This document shows, piece after piece, positions 7,997-16,585 of a stretch of 64,000 bases of DNA. Numbering within the stretch: position 1 is the stretch's first letter; every line of letters starts with the position of its first letter. The position numbers and the translations under genes are program-made. Origin of the DNA: Henriciella sp045287255 (GTDB lineage Bacteria > Pseudomonadota > Alphaproteobacteria > Caulobacterales > Hyphomonadaceae); NCBI RefSeq assembly GCF_045287255.1, contig NZ_CP137142.1:2790001-2854000 (forward strand), in the 5' to 3' direction. The notes under the pieces are model-generated. The model made no database searches. It saw only the letters and a program-made list of their open reading frames with translations, and was not told the DNA's origin.

Positions 7997-9862
7997 ATGG
8001 CATATGATTTTGAGGTCATCGTTATCGGTGGTGGGCATGCGGGCTGCGAAGCTGCAGCAGCCGCTGCGCGTGCAGGTGCACAGACGGCTTTGATCACACA
8101 TCGCGCCGATACGATTGGCGAAATGTCGTGCAACCCGGCCATTGGCGGTTTGGGGAAGGGGCACCTTGTTCGCGAAATTGATGCGCTGGATGGTTTGATG
8201 GGCCGTATTGCCGACCAGTCAGGGATACAGTTTCGCCTGCTAAACCGATCGAAAGGTCCTGCTGTTCGTGGGCCCCGCGCACAAATCGATCGCAGCCTCT
8301 ATCGGACACATATGCAGGCCGCAATTGCCGAACAGGAAAACCTGACCGTTCTGGAAGATGGTGTAGAAGATCTGGTCTTATCGGGGCAGACCGTCACTGG
8401 CGTGGTCGGTGCCAGCGGTCAGACCTACTTGGCCAAAGCTGTTGTCGTCACAACAGGAACCTTCCTCAAAGGGATCATCCACCGGGGGGAAGAGCGTATC
8501 CCAGCGGGACGTCTTGGTGAGAAACCCGCGATAGGTCTTTCTGATCGTCTATACGGTCTGGGCCTGCCAATGGGGCGTTTGAAGACGGGAACACCGGCGC
8601 GTCTTGATGGCCGCACGATTGACTGGGATCGTCTCGAGATGCAGCCGGCCGATGAAGAGCCTGTTCCCTTCTCCGATCTCACCGGCCGCATTGAGGTCCC
8701 GCAAGTCGCCTGCGGGATCACTTATACGAATAAACATGTCCATGACCTCATCGCGAAGAATATTGAACAGTCCGCGGTTTACTCTGGCGCGATTGCAGGG
8801 CGAGGTCCGCGCTATTGTCCATCCATCGAAGACAAGGTGCATCGCTTCGCCGATCGGGACAGGCATCAAATCTTCCTGGAACCAGAGGGTTTGGATGATC
8901 ATACCGTCTATCCAAACGGTATTTCGACCTCGCTTCCGGCCGATTTGCAGAACGCGTTTATCCGAGAGATTGAGGGCTTGGATAAGGTAAACATCCTCGA
9001 ACACGGCTATGCGATCGAATATGATTATGTTGACCCGCGCGCACTGGGGCGGGATCTACAGTTACAGGCTTTGAATGGTGTTTATCTCGCCGGACAGATC
9101 AATGGGACGACGGGCTATGAAGAGGCGGGCGCTCAAGGTCTAATGGCGGGTCTGAATGCGGCGCGTTTTGCTCAAGGCATGGATCGCGTGACGATATCAC
9201 GAGATCAGGGCTATATCGGCGTGCTCATCGATGACCTTGTCACGCGGGGTGTGACAGAACCCTATCGCATGTTCACATCGCGCGCCGAGTATCGCTTGAG
9301 CCTGCGCTCTGATAATTCCGACCAACGCCTCACACCCATGGGTATAGAGTGGGGCATTGTCGGAGAGAAGCGCGCTGAGATGTTTCACGTGAAACACTCA
9401 AAACTGAATGCCGCGCGTGAAGCCTTTCAGGGTGTGAAGATGACGCCTTCTGAGGCAAGGACGCATGGCTGGGTGATTAATCAGGATGGCACTCGCCGGA
9501 GTGCCTGGGACTACCTGGCTTACCCGGATATTGATATGGGTATGGTCTTGAAGGCTTTTCCAGAATTGCAGGGCATAGATGGTAAGACCCTCACCCAAGT
9601 CGATATTGAGGCATCGTACGCCAATTATATCGAGCGTCAGGCCCAGGACATTCAGGCCTTGAGGCGCGATGAAGCGCTACGCATCCCGGTTGGGTTTGAT
9701 TATGCCTCTGTTGGTGGTCTTTCGAATGAGGTCCGCTCAAAGTTAGAGGCGGTCAAACCCGAGACGATTGGTCAGGCTTCTCGTGTAGAAGGAGTCACAC
9801 CCGGCGCGCTTACAGCCCTACTCGCATATGTAAAACGCTCAGGGCGAAGAAAAAGCGCATGA
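7997..9862 (+). CDS. mnmG: tRNA uridine-5-carboxymethylaminomethyl modification enzyme MnmG
   Basis: A 621-residue FAD enzyme, partner of MnmE in U34 modification. The FAD-binding GGGHAG is at residues 11-16, followed by the conserved EMSCNPAIGGLGKGHLVREIDALDG region, the KTGTPARLDG segment and a C-terminal helical MnmE-binding domain. Length is typical. A perfect parS site lies at 9381-9396. The stop overlaps the rsmG start by 4 nt. Confidence 0.96.
   Translation: MAYDFEVIVIGGGHAGCEAAAAAARAGAQTALITHRADTIGEMSCNPAIGGLGKGHLVREIDALDGLMGRIADQSGIQFRLLNRSKGPAVRGPRAQIDRSLYRTHMQAAIAEQENLTVLEDGVEDLVLSGQTVTGVVGASGQTYLAKAVVVTTGTFLKGIIHRGEERIPAGRLGEKPAIGLSDRLYGLGLPMGRLKTGTPARLDGRTIDWDRLEMQPADEEPVPFSDLTGRIEVPQVACGITYTNKHVHDLIAKNIEQSAVYSGAIAGRGPRYCPSIEDKVHRFADRDRHQIFLEPEGLDDHTVYPNGISTSLPADLQNAFIREIEGLDKVNILEHGYAIEYDYVDPRALGRDLQLQALNGVYLAGQINGTTGYEEAGAQGLMAGLNAARFAQGMDRVTISRDQGYIGVLIDDLVTRGVTEPYRMFTSRAEYRLSLRSDNSDQRLTPMGIEWGIVGEKRAEMFHVKHSKLNAAREAFQGVKMTPSEARTHGWVINQDGTRRSAWDYLAYPDIDMGMVLKAFPELQGIDGKTLTQVDIEASYANYIERQAQDIQALRRDEALRIPVGFDYASVGGLSNEVRSKLEAVKPETIGQASRVEGVTPGALTALLAYVKRSGRRKSA
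9381..9396. promoter_or_regulatory. parS: parS site 2 (in mnmG)
   Basis: An exact TGTTTCACGTGAAACA, translated within mnmG as part of MFHVKH. It is 1.7 kb from site 1 and 0.5 kb from site 3. Confidence 0.95.
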
Positions 9863-10488
9863 TGGACCAGGATGGATTTGGACCGGATGATATTCTGGCC
9901 AGTGGCGATGTTTCACGTGAAACAATTGAGCGTCTTGAGGTCGTGATCGCGTGTCTCCACGAGTGGCGTGAGAAGATCAATCTGATCGGGCCTGCAGAGG
10001 CCGCGCGTATCTGGCGTCGGCATGTTCTCGACTGTGTGCAGCTCCTGCCACATGTGAACCTATCCAAGACCGTGCTCGACCTTGGATCTGGTGCAGGCTT
10101 TCCAGGATTGGTTATGGCAGCCGCGGCTGTGGAGACAGGTGGAACGGTCATCATGGTGGAGTCTGTGGGAAAAAAATGCGCTTTCCTGAGAGAGGCGATT
10201 GCGCGCGCAGACCTTCCGGCAAAAGTGCTCAATCAACGGGTTGAGACGACGCAGATCGATGATGTTTCAACGGTCACGGCGCGGGCTTTTGCGCCCCTAC
10301 CAAAGCTGCTCGATTATGCATCGCCATGGCTTGAAAATGGTGCGATTGGTGTTTTTCCAAAGGGAAGACGCTGGGAAGAGGAATTGACGGAAGCGGCGGA
10401 TTGCTGGACATTCGCGCATGAGGTGATTCCGAGTCGTACCGGGGATGGAGTCATTCTCAAGATTCAGGAGATCGCCCGTGGGGTTTGA
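9859..10488 (+). CDS. rsmG: 16S rRNA (guanine(527)-N(7))-methyltransferase RsmG
   Basis: A 209-residue methyltransferase acting on G527 of 16S rRNA. The SAM-binding motif VLDLGSGAGFPGL is at about residues 71-83; EWREKINLI upstream is also conserved. The start ATG overlaps the mnmG stop (ATGA). A perfect parS site lies near the 5' end, encoding VSRET. The stop overlaps parA. Confidence 0.95.
   Translation: MMDQDGFGPDDILASGDVSRETIERLEVVIACLHEWREKINLIGPAEAARIWRRHVLDCVQLLPHVNLSKTVLDLGSGAGFPGLVMAAAAVETGGTVIMVESVGKKCAFLREAIARADLPAKVLNQRVETTQIDDVSTVTARAFAPLPKLLDYASPWLENGAIGVFPKGRRWEEELTEAADCWTFAHEVIPSRTGDGVILKIQEIARGV
9909..9924. promoter_or_regulatory. parS: parS site 3 (in rsmG)
   Basis: A third exact TGTTTCACGTGAAACA, about 550 bp upstream of parA. 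It completes a cluster of three perfect sites within 2.3 kb. Confidence 0.95.
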
Positions 10489-11287
10489 GAAGACACGCAT
10501 ACTCGCCGTAGCCAACCAAAAAGGTGGCGTTGGAAAGACAACAACCGCGATTAATCTAGGCACTGCGCTGGCTGCGGTTGGCCGGAATGTTCTGGTGATC
10601 GATTTCGATGCGCAGGGCAATGCCTCGACGGGTCTTGGGATTACGCGTCCGGAACGTCAGATGACCAGCTATGACATCGTGGTTGATGCGACACCGCTTG
10701 AAGAGGCGATCCTGGAGACACTGGTACCACGTCTGCACATTGTTCCAGGTGACGAGAATCTGGCTGGTGTTGAGATGGAGCTTGCGGACGATCCGCGCCG
10801 CTCTTACCGCCTGCGAGATGCTGTACGGTCTTACGCGAACCGGGCTGCTGAATCCGGTTTGACCCAGTATGACTATATCCTGATCGACTGTCCGCCATCT
10901 CTATCGTCACTGACCATCAACGCGATGACAGCCGCGCATTCTTTGCTTGTGCCGCTGCAATGTGAGTTTCTGGCGCTTGAGGGTTTGAGCCAATTGCTTC
11001 GTACGGTTGAGGTGGTTCGCAATGGTTTGAACCCTGAGCTGGATATTCAGGGCGTCGTCCTGACCATGTATGATCGACGCAATAACCTGTCAGATCAGGT
11101 GGCTGATGAGGTGCGCGCGGTTCTTGGTACGAAAGTTTACAACACTGTGATCCCGCGCAATGTACGTTTGTCCGAAGCGCCAAGTTTCGGGAAGCCAGCC
11201 TTGTTGTACGATTATCGGTGCCCGGGCAGTGAAGCCTATATTCGTCTGGCTTCTGAACTGCTTCAGCGCGAACGTAGCCGCAGATAG
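10478..11287 (+). CDS. parA: Chromosome partitioning ATPase ParA
   Basis: A 269-residue Walker-type ATPase that forms the DNA-bound gradient pulling ParB-parS complexes apart. The deviant Walker A KGGVGKT is at residues 15-21, with IDFDAQGNAS (A') and DYILIDCPPSL (Walker B). An ATG at 10445 would overlap rsmG by 44 nt without a ribosome-binding site. GTG at 10478, seven bases after AGGAG (10466-10470), is preferred; it overlaps rsmG by 11 nt. parB follows after 8 bp. Confidence 0.95.
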   Translation: MGFEKTRILAVANQKGGVGKTTTAINLGTALAAVGRNVLVIDFDAQGNASTGLGITRPERQMTSYDIVVDATPLEEAILETLVPRLHIVPGDENLAGVEMELADDPRRSYRLRDAVRSYANRAAESGLTQYDYILIDCPPSLSSLTINAMTAAHSLLVPLQCEFLALEGLSQLLRTVEVVRNGLNPELDIQGVVLTMYDRRNNLSDQVADEVRAVLGTKVYNTVIPRNVRLSEAPSFGKPALLYDYRCPGSEAYIRLASELLQRERSRR

Positions 11288-11295
11288 GTCCGTTT

Positions 11296-12198
11296 ATGGC
11301 TGGTGAAAGCAAGTCAAAACCAAAGCGTCTTGGAAAAGGTCTGTCCGCCCTGCTGGGTGAGGTGGATGGCGTTGGCTATGGCGATGACGTAGAAACCGTT
11401 GAAGTTTCGAAAAATACAATAAAAATCAAAGATATACGTCCTAATCCGGCACAGCCGCGACGGACATTCTCTGACGAAGAATTGGCCGAACTCGCCGAAT
11501 CCATTCGTCAACGCGGTGTCTTGCAACCAATTCTGGTCAGACCCGATCCAGATGCCCCAAATCGGTATCAGATTATTGCGGGTGAGCGTCGCTGGCGCGC
11601 GGCGAAACAGGCTGGGCTGGAGGATATGCCGGCGGTCATTCGCGATAGTGATGATCTTGAGCTGCTTGAAATCGGCATCATTGAAAATGTTCAGCGTGAA
11701 AACCTGAACCCAATTGAGGAAGCCGAAGCCTATGGCGCGTTGATGCAGCGCTTTGGTCGGACACAGGATAATCTCGCTGAGAGTGTTGGCAAAAGTCGAG
11801 CGCATATTGCGAATACAGTCCGCCTGCTGAATTTACCGGAACGCGCACGCGAGCATTTGCGCCATGGTCGCATCAGTGCGGGTTTAGCCAGAGCGGCCCT
11901 CGGCGCACCTGATCCAGGACCACTGATTGACCTGGCGATTTCGAAGAACCTGACCGTGCGCGATGTAGAGGCTCACGCGAAACGCCTGCGCGATGGCGGA
12001 TCGCTCGATACTGTTGCCAGCAAGGTTGAGGCGGCTATCCCGGACGTTGATACGGCAGCCTTGCAAGACAATTTATCTCGTGTTCTTGGTCTCGATGTTG
12101 AGATTAAGCACAAGGCCAAAGGCGGCGACCTGCGAATTAAGTATCGCGATCTCGAACAGCTCGATGCGCTCTGCCGCAAGCTCACAGCCAAACGCTGA
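11296..12198 (+). CDS. parB: Chromosome partitioning protein ParB (CTPase clamp)
   Basis: A 300-residue protein that binds parS and spreads as a CTP-dependent clamp. It starts with the conserved LGKGLSALLG peptide (residues 12-21, ParA-stimulating region), then the CTP-binding motifs GERRWRA (96-102) and ENVQRENLNPIEEA (130-143), a helix-turn-helix around SVGKSRAHIANTVRLL, and a C-terminal dimerisation domain. It completes the parABS locus with the three parS sites upstream. Confidence 0.96.
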   Translation: MAGESKSKPKRLGKGLSALLGEVDGVGYGDDVETVEVSKNTIKIKDIRPNPAQPRRTFSDEELAELAESIRQRGVLQPILVRPDPDAPNRYQIIAGERRWRAAKQAGLEDMPAVIRDSDDLELLEIGIIENVQRENLNPIEEAEAYGALMQRFGRTQDNLAESVGKSRAHIANTVRLLNLPERAREHLRHGRISAGLARAALGAPDPGPLIDLAISKNLTVRDVEAHAKRLRDGGSLDTVASKVEAAIPDVDTAALQDNLSRVLGLDVEIKHKAKGGDLRIKYRDLEQLDALCRKLTAKR

Positions 12199-12253
12199 TT
12201 GCCCTGTCATTTGTACGACCCATATAGATTCCAGCTTAGTATGGGACGTGATT

Positions 12254-12547
12254 ATGGCTAAAGATCTTGCAGCTTTGATGGATGAGGCCCGTCAGCGGGG
12301 CTTTCCGCATGATATTTTCTTTGCAACCGGGTGTTTTCGCTGCGAGGCGACCGGGGAGTTTTTGAACGCCCGGGACACGAAGATCATTGATACGCTATCG
12401 GTTGCGGCGGGCTCTGATCCTGGCGATGATGCCACGATTTATTTGCTCGAAGCACCCAGCGGGACGCGCGGCTTTCTCATCGTACCCATGTCCGCGCACA
12501 CCGATCCGAATAAGGTCGATCTGCTCGATGACTTGAAGGCCGTCTAG
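12254..12547 (+). CDS. Small conserved hypothetical protein
   Basis: A 97-residue soluble protein; ATG at 12254 follows GGGACG. The pattern GFPHDIFFATGCFRC, a DPGDDATIYLLEAPSGTRGFLIVP core and an acidic C-terminus recall small bacterial proteins often labelled 'phosphoribosylpyrophosphate synthetase' in Bacteroidetes, a label probably without functional basis. Two cysteines (CFRC) could bind a metal. It follows parB by 55 bp in the same direction. Function unknown. Confidence 0.7.
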   Translation: MAKDLAALMDEARQRGFPHDIFFATGCFRCEATGEFLNARDTKIIDTLSVAAGSDPGDDATIYLLEAPSGTRGFLIVPMSAHTDPNKVDLLDDLKAV

Positions 12548-12562
12548 GTTATCTGGAAGAGT

Positions 12563-12636
12563 TGGAGCGGGTACACGGAATCGAACCGAGATCGATAGCT
12601 TGGAAGGCTACTGCATTACCATTATGCTATACCCGC
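12563..12636 (-). tRNA. tRNA-Gly (UCC)
   Basis: On the minus strand the sequence starts GCGGGTA (12636-12630) and pairs with TACCCGC near the 3' end; discriminator U and an encoded CCA (12565-12563) follow. The T-loop GGTTCGATTCC and an anticodon loop with TCC are present. The encoded CCA is included in the span. Confidence 0.95.
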
Positions 12637-12670
12637 TCATTGTCTGCGACATAGCACAGTTCCGGCAGGT

Positions 12671-12754
12671 GGTGGAGGGGACAGGATTCGAACCTGTGTA
12701 CGCTATGCGGGCAGATTTACAGTCTGCTGCCTTTAACCACTCGGCCACCCCTCC
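12671..12754 (-). tRNA. tRNA-Tyr (GUA)
   Basis: On the minus strand the acceptor arm GGAGGGG (12754-12748) pairs with CCCCTCC, followed by discriminator A and encoded CCA. It has a long variable arm, the T-loop GGTTCGAATCC and anticodon GTA in the loop between CAGA and TCTG, as expected for a class II tRNA-Tyr. It lies 34 bp from tRNA-Gly and could share its transcript. Confidence 0.96.
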
Positions 12755-12847
12755 AGGTCGCCTGCACAGCACCATTTGACGCCGCTGCATCCTGCAGTCA
12801 AAAGGGGCAAAACTGCCACTCGCCAACTACTGGAAAACGGCCTTATA

Positions 12848-13630
12848 ATGAGCAAGTCCCGACCGCGCAACCGTCCTGAATCAGCAAATCGTCGCTCTCG
12901 TGGCGGTGGCTCGGTTGATAAAGGCAATTGGCTATGGGGACAGCACGCCGTTGAGGCCGCCATGGCCAATCCGCGGCGCAAGATCAAACACGTCTTGGCG
13001 AGCCGAAATGCACTTGAGCGGCTGGCGAAGAAACCCCGGGATTATGAGGATATAGCGCCAGCAGATTTGTCTGAGCGATTGCCAGCTGGTGCAGTCCATC
13101 AGGGTATTGCGATTGAGGTGGAGCCTCTGCCTTCGACGCATTTGGAAGACGTGATCGCCTCGGGTGCAGATCGTCTGGTTGTGCTTGATCAGGTAACAGA
13201 CCCTCATAATCTTGGCGCGATTTTCCGATCCGCCGCGGCTTTTGGGTTTAAGGGCGTCGTCTTGCAGTCGCGCAATACACCGCCAATCACGGGCGTGGTG
13301 GCCAAAAGTGCGGCTGGAGCGATCGAAACGGTCGCTGAATGCCGCGTGGTGAATATTGCACGGACGCTCGACCAATTGTCGGAAGCGGGGTTTCATACGG
13401 TGGGCCTTGCCGGGGAAGGACGGGCCCTCATTGATCAGGCGGTCCAGAACGCCAGCAAAGTCGCAATCGTCATGGGCGCAGAGGGATCAGGTTTGCGACC
13501 CGGTGTTGCCAAAGCCTGCGCCGAGTTGGCGCGTATTCCAATTGAGTCAGAGATGGAGAGTCTGAACGTCTCGAATGCAGCGGCGATCGCCTTTTACGAA
13601 GTTTCTCGCGCAATTACGCAAACGTCCTGA
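12848..13630 (+). CDS. rlmB: 23S rRNA 2'-O-methyltransferase, RlmB (SPOUT/TrmH) family
   Basis: A 260-residue SPOUT methyltransferase. After a basic N-terminal tail and a substrate-binding domain (LWGQHAVEAAMANPRRKIKHV), the three TrmH motifs are visible: DPHNLGAIFRSA, MGAEGSGLRPG and SLNVSNAAAIAFYE. An in-frame start at 12776 would add an atypical N-terminus right beside tRNA-Tyr, so the ATG at 12848 is chosen. Assignment to G2251 of 23S rRNA is by family; another TrmH-type enzyme is encoded at 36444. Confidence 0.88.
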   Translation: MSKSRPRNRPESANRRSRGGGSVDKGNWLWGQHAVEAAMANPRRKIKHVLASRNALERLAKKPRDYEDIAPADLSERLPAGAVHQGIAIEVEPLPSTHLEDVIASGADRLVVLDQVTDPHNLGAIFRSAAAFGFKGVVLQSRNTPPITGVVAKSAAGAIETVAECRVVNIARTLDQLSEAGFHTVGLAGEGRALIDQAVQNASKVAIVMGAEGSGLRPGVAKACAELARIPIESEMESLNVSNAAAIAFYEVSRAITQTS

Positions 13631-13686
13631 TTGTACGAACGGCAGAGTGTGTTTCCTTCGGGCATAAATCATCCGAGGATAAAGAC

Positions 13687-13815
13687 ATGGGAAATCTAAC
13701 AGTCGATCCGCTCGCAATTGCTGCCTTGGTAGGCTTTGGAAGCCTTCTGGCGATCAGTATCGGTATTTCTGTATGGATGTACAAGAAAGCCGGTAAATCT
13801 GCTGGCGAGCAGTAG
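13687..13815 (+). CDS. Small single-span membrane protein
   Basis: A 42-codon frame starting at ATG 13687 behind GAGGA (13675-13679). The protein has a polar start (MGNLTVDPLAI), one hydrophobic helix of about 20 residues, and a basic tail (MYKKAGKSAGEQ), so N-out/C-in topology is expected. No known family recognised. The well-placed ribosome-binding site and clean helix argue that it is real. Confidence 0.6.
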   Translation: MGNLTVDPLAIAALVGFGSLLAISIGISVWMYKKAGKSAGEQ

Positions 13816-13901
13816 AGCGCTATAGTTTAACCGCCCCAACGTCACCCTTGACGAGTAAGGGTGGTTTCGTCCTCCTGTTTGAAAACAGATAGGAGGACGT
13901 C

Positions 13902-14780
13902 ATGGCAGATTTATCAGGAAAAGTGGCCGTCATTACTGGCGCAGCCAGCGGTATTGGCTTGGCCGGGGTCGAGGTTTTTGTTGAGGCCGGTGCGAAAGTT
14001 ATCGCGGCTGACTTACAGGACGATAAGGGCAAGGCGCTGGAGGCCCGGTTTGGGGCCGAGAATGTGGCCTACCGGACATGCAATGTGACCGACAATGATG
14101 CGCTCAAAGCGCTGATGCAATCGGCGGTCGATACGTTTGGTGGCCTTGATATCCTTTGGAATAATGCGGGCAGTGGAGGTACGCCAACCGGGGTCGAGGA
14201 CCTCGATCTTGCGGGCTATGACATGACGATGGACCTGTTGTTGAAATCGGTCTTTGCCGGAACACATTTCGCGGTGCCGCATATGGTTGCGCGTGGTGGT
14301 GGCAGTGTGGTGAACACGTCTTCCATCTCTGCCGTCTGCGCGGGATATGCGCCGATCACCTACTCGGTCGCCAAGAAGGCTGTTGCGCATTTTTCTAAAC
14401 TGGCGGCAGCGGAGCTCTCCAAGCACCAAATTCGCGTCAATGCGATCCTGCCGGGCTTTATTGCGACGTCCATCTTTGGCGCATCGCTTGGGTTACCGCG
14501 GGAGCAGGCTGATCAAATGGCCGAAATGGTCGCCCAGAATGGTGGAGCCATGCAGCCAATTGGCCGGATTGGTAAAGGTACAGACATTGCCCAGATGGCA
14601 GCGTTCCTGGCCTCGGATGAAGCTGGTTTCGTTACGGGGGGTGAGTTCCTGGTCGATGGCGGGATGACGGTTGGACCACGCCATAGCTGGAATGAAAGTG
14701 AAGGTGGACCACTCCTCGATGCGCTCGGGATCACACCAGAGCAGGCCGAGGCCATGGCCGCAGTGATGAAGCTCGACTAA
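13902..14780 (+). CDS. SDR-family oxidoreductase
   Basis: A 292-residue short-chain dehydrogenase. The cofactor motif TGAASGIG is at 12-19, NNAG near 90, SSIS with the catalytic serine, and YSVAK with Tyr154 and Lys158. The C-terminal GGEFLVDGGMTVGP is typical of classical SDRs; an extra tail of about 30 residues follows. AGGAGG precedes the ATG. Substrate unknown. It converges with the XRE gene downstream, the stops overlapping by 4 bp. Confidence 0.9.
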   Translation: MADLSGKVAVITGAASGIGLAGVEVFVEAGAKVIAADLQDDKGKALEARFGAENVAYRTCNVTDNDALKALMQSAVDTFGGLDILWNNAGSGGTPTGVEDLDLAGYDMTMDLLLKSVFAGTHFAVPHMVARGGGSVVNTSSISAVCAGYAPITYSVAKKAVAHFSKLAAAELSKHQIRVNAILPGFIATSIFGASLGLPREQADQMAEMVAQNGGAMQPIGRIGKGTDIAQMAAFLASDEAGFVTGGEFLVDGGMTVGPRHSWNESEGGPLLDALGITPEQAEAMAAVMKLD

Positions 14781-15214
14781 GCCGCAGCGATAGACCGGGT
14801 CAGGGTGATCAGGTTTTTTCGGACCTGATCATCACGGATTTTCAGGATCAGACCACTGATCGCGGTCGCATCCGCTAAACGGTCGGACGCCATCGTTTCA
14901 GCATCGGTGAAGGCCGCTTGATCTTCTGCCATGCCCGCTGCTTTCTGGTCTGTCCGGGCGTTCGGGATCAGTATGGCGATATGTTTTTGCTCTGGCAGCA
15001 GATCTGTAATGGCCACGCCATAATACTGTGCCAGCACATAGAGATGATCGAGCGTGATCTGATTGGTGGCCTTCTCATAGTTTGAGTAAGTCTGATGCGA
15101 TTTGCCAATCAGCTTTGCGACATCGGCCTGATTGAGATGATTCTGTTCGCGTAAGGCGCGCAGCCGATTGCCGATATGGTCGTATATTGTATCTTTTGGA
15201 GAAAGCTCGGACAC
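14777..15214 (-). CDS. XRE-family transcriptional regulator
   Basis: A 145-residue DNA-binding protein. Residues about 12-68 form a Cro/CI helix-turn-helix (RLRALREQNHLNQADVAKLI, then SHQTYSNYEKATNQI). The C-terminal half is acidic and helical and probably dimerises. Repeated CAGAATTC and inverted ACGATT/AATCGT elements just upstream (15217-15250) could be its own operator. Targets are unknown. A second XRE regulator lies at 49237. Confidence 0.85.
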   Translation of the reverse strand: MSELSPKDTIYDHIGNRLRALREQNHLNQADVAKLIGKSHQTYSNYEKATNQITLDHLYVLAQYYGVAITDLLPEQKHIAILIPNARTDQKAAGMAEDQAAFTDAETMASDRLADATAISGLILKIRDDQVRKNLITLTRSIAAA

Positions 15215-15216
15215 AT

Positions 15217-15250
15217 CAGAATTCCACGATTACCAGAATTCTTGAATCGT
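15217..15250. promoter_or_regulatory. Candidate operator upstream of the XRE gene
   Basis: CAGAATTC occurs at 15217-15224 and again at 15234-15241; ACGATT (15226-15231) is mirrored by AATCGT (15245-15250). The elements begin 2 bp before the regulator's start codon, where an autorepressor would bind. Inference only. Confidence 0.35.
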
Positions 15251-15298
15251 CGGAATCGCCTCTACCCTTCAAGCAATCAGAAGTGGAGTAGCGCCTTT

Positions 15299-15577
15299 TT
15301 AAAGGGCCTCGTTCAAACCGGGTAAGGCTTCAACCTCTGATAAAAGCGCATCAAGCGTCAAAGCTGAGGCCAGTTCGCGGCCTCGCTCATCAAATAAACT
15401 GTATCCCTGACTAGCCTTCCGTAACGGGAATTTGCGCCAATGGGCACGGGTGCGATAGATGATCACTTCCTTAGGCTCTTCTCCGCAGGCCGACCATCCG
15501 GTCCAGACATGATCGGGTGGAATGCTGCGCCATAAGCGGTCTATGGCGGTCAGATCATCAGCGGAGAAAAGGGTCAT
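15299..15577 (-). CDS. Hypothetical protein, 92 aa
   Basis: A small soluble protein rich in tryptophan in its first half (LWRSIPPDHVWTGWSACGEEPKEVIIYR). No family recognised. Its ATG (15577-15575) shares two bases with the ATG of the plus-strand transporter gene (15576). No clear ribosome-binding site is seen. Composition looks protein-like, but expression is unproven. Confidence 0.55.
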   Translation of the reverse strand: MTLFSADDLTAIDRLWRSIPPDHVWTGWSACGEEPKEVIIYRTRAHWRKFPLRKASQGYSLFDERGRELASALTLDALLSEVEALPGLNEAL

Positions 15578-16532
15578 GGATCAAGACAGTCAGGCATCCG
15601 GTAACCAAAAGGTTAATTCTGGTGGCCTGTCTGGCAACCTGCAGGGCGCTTTCCTGCTGATGTTGTCTGGGGTTGGCTTCACGATCTATCTCCTGATCAA
15701 CAAGCTGATCTCCGATGAGGTGCACTGGATTGTGCTGTCTTTCTGGCGCGCCGTTTTCGGCATGGGCCTCGCCCTGCCCTTCCTGATGCGCCGCGGTCTT
15801 GGTTCGCTCAAGACCAAGCAGTTTCATCTGGTTTTCTTACGGAGTGTGTTTGGGACGCTGGGGATGACGCTGGCAATCTTTGCCGTATCCGATGCCTTTG
15901 AGCTGACGCTCGCGCAATTCAACGCGATCAGTTTTACCCGGCCCTTATTTGTAACCCTGCTTGCAGCCGTCATCTTGCGGGAAACCGTGGGTTTGCATCG
16001 CTGGGGGGCCGTTTTTGTCGGATTTCTGGGGGTTCTCGTCATGGTCGTGCCGGGTGTTTTCACGTTCTGGCGACCTGAGGCGTTAAACGGGTTGGGTCTG
16101 GATGGCGGTAGTTTCGTGGCCCTGATAAGCGCCTTCTCGCTCGCCGGAGCCATTGTGCTGGTGAAGTTTCTAAGCGCCGAACTCTCGCCCATTGCGCTTC
16201 TCTTCTATGCCAACCTCTTATCGACAATTTTGCTCTTACCGCTCGCGCTTTGGGTCGGGGCACCAATCTCTCTGGAGAATTGGGGATGGATTGCCCTGAT
16301 GGGGATCGTCGGGTTCGGCGCGCAATTCTGCTATATTGCCGCGATGAGTGTGGGGGAGGCGTCCTTCATCTCGCCTGTCGATTATCTTCGCTTGCCCATG
16401 TCGAGTGTCGCGGATTTCCTGGTCTTCAGAATGGTTCCCGGCGTGAATGTCTGGATCGGCGCGGTCATTATTGTCGTTTCAACACTTTATATCGGCCTTC
16501 GTGAACGAGTGAGGGGCAGACAATCGTCTTAG
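15576..16532 (+). CDS. EamA/DMT-family transporter
   Basis: A 318-residue integral membrane protein with about ten hydrophobic segments in two EamA halves (GAFLLMLSGVGFTIYLLINKL... and ALISAFSLAGAIVLVKFLSAE...). The family exports small metabolites or amino acids; the substrate is unknown. An in-frame start at 15522 exists, but the ATG at 15576 has GGAG upstream. It is head-to-head with the 92-aa gene. Confidence 0.88.
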   Translation: MDQDSQASGNQKVNSGGLSGNLQGAFLLMLSGVGFTIYLLINKLISDEVHWIVLSFWRAVFGMGLALPFLMRRGLGSLKTKQFHLVFLRSVFGTLGMTLAIFAVSDAFELTLAQFNAISFTRPLFVTLLAAVILRETVGLHRWGAVFVGFLGVLVMVVPGVFTFWRPEALNGLGLDGGSFVALISAFSLAGAIVLVKFLSAELSPIALLFYANLLSTILLLPLALWVGAPISLENWGWIALMGIVGFGAQFCYIAAMSVGEASFISPVDYLRLPMSSVADFLVFRMVPGVNVWIGAVIIVVSTLYIGLRERVRGRQSS

Positions 16533-16585
16533 CCCTTGTGAATAGGTACACTCTCATTCATCATTCATGAAAAAGGGAGGCCCCT

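Noticed and set aside
12776..12847. Upstream extension of rlmB
   Set aside because: It begins 22 bp from tRNA-Tyr, lacks a ribosome-binding site, and its residues do not fit the family.
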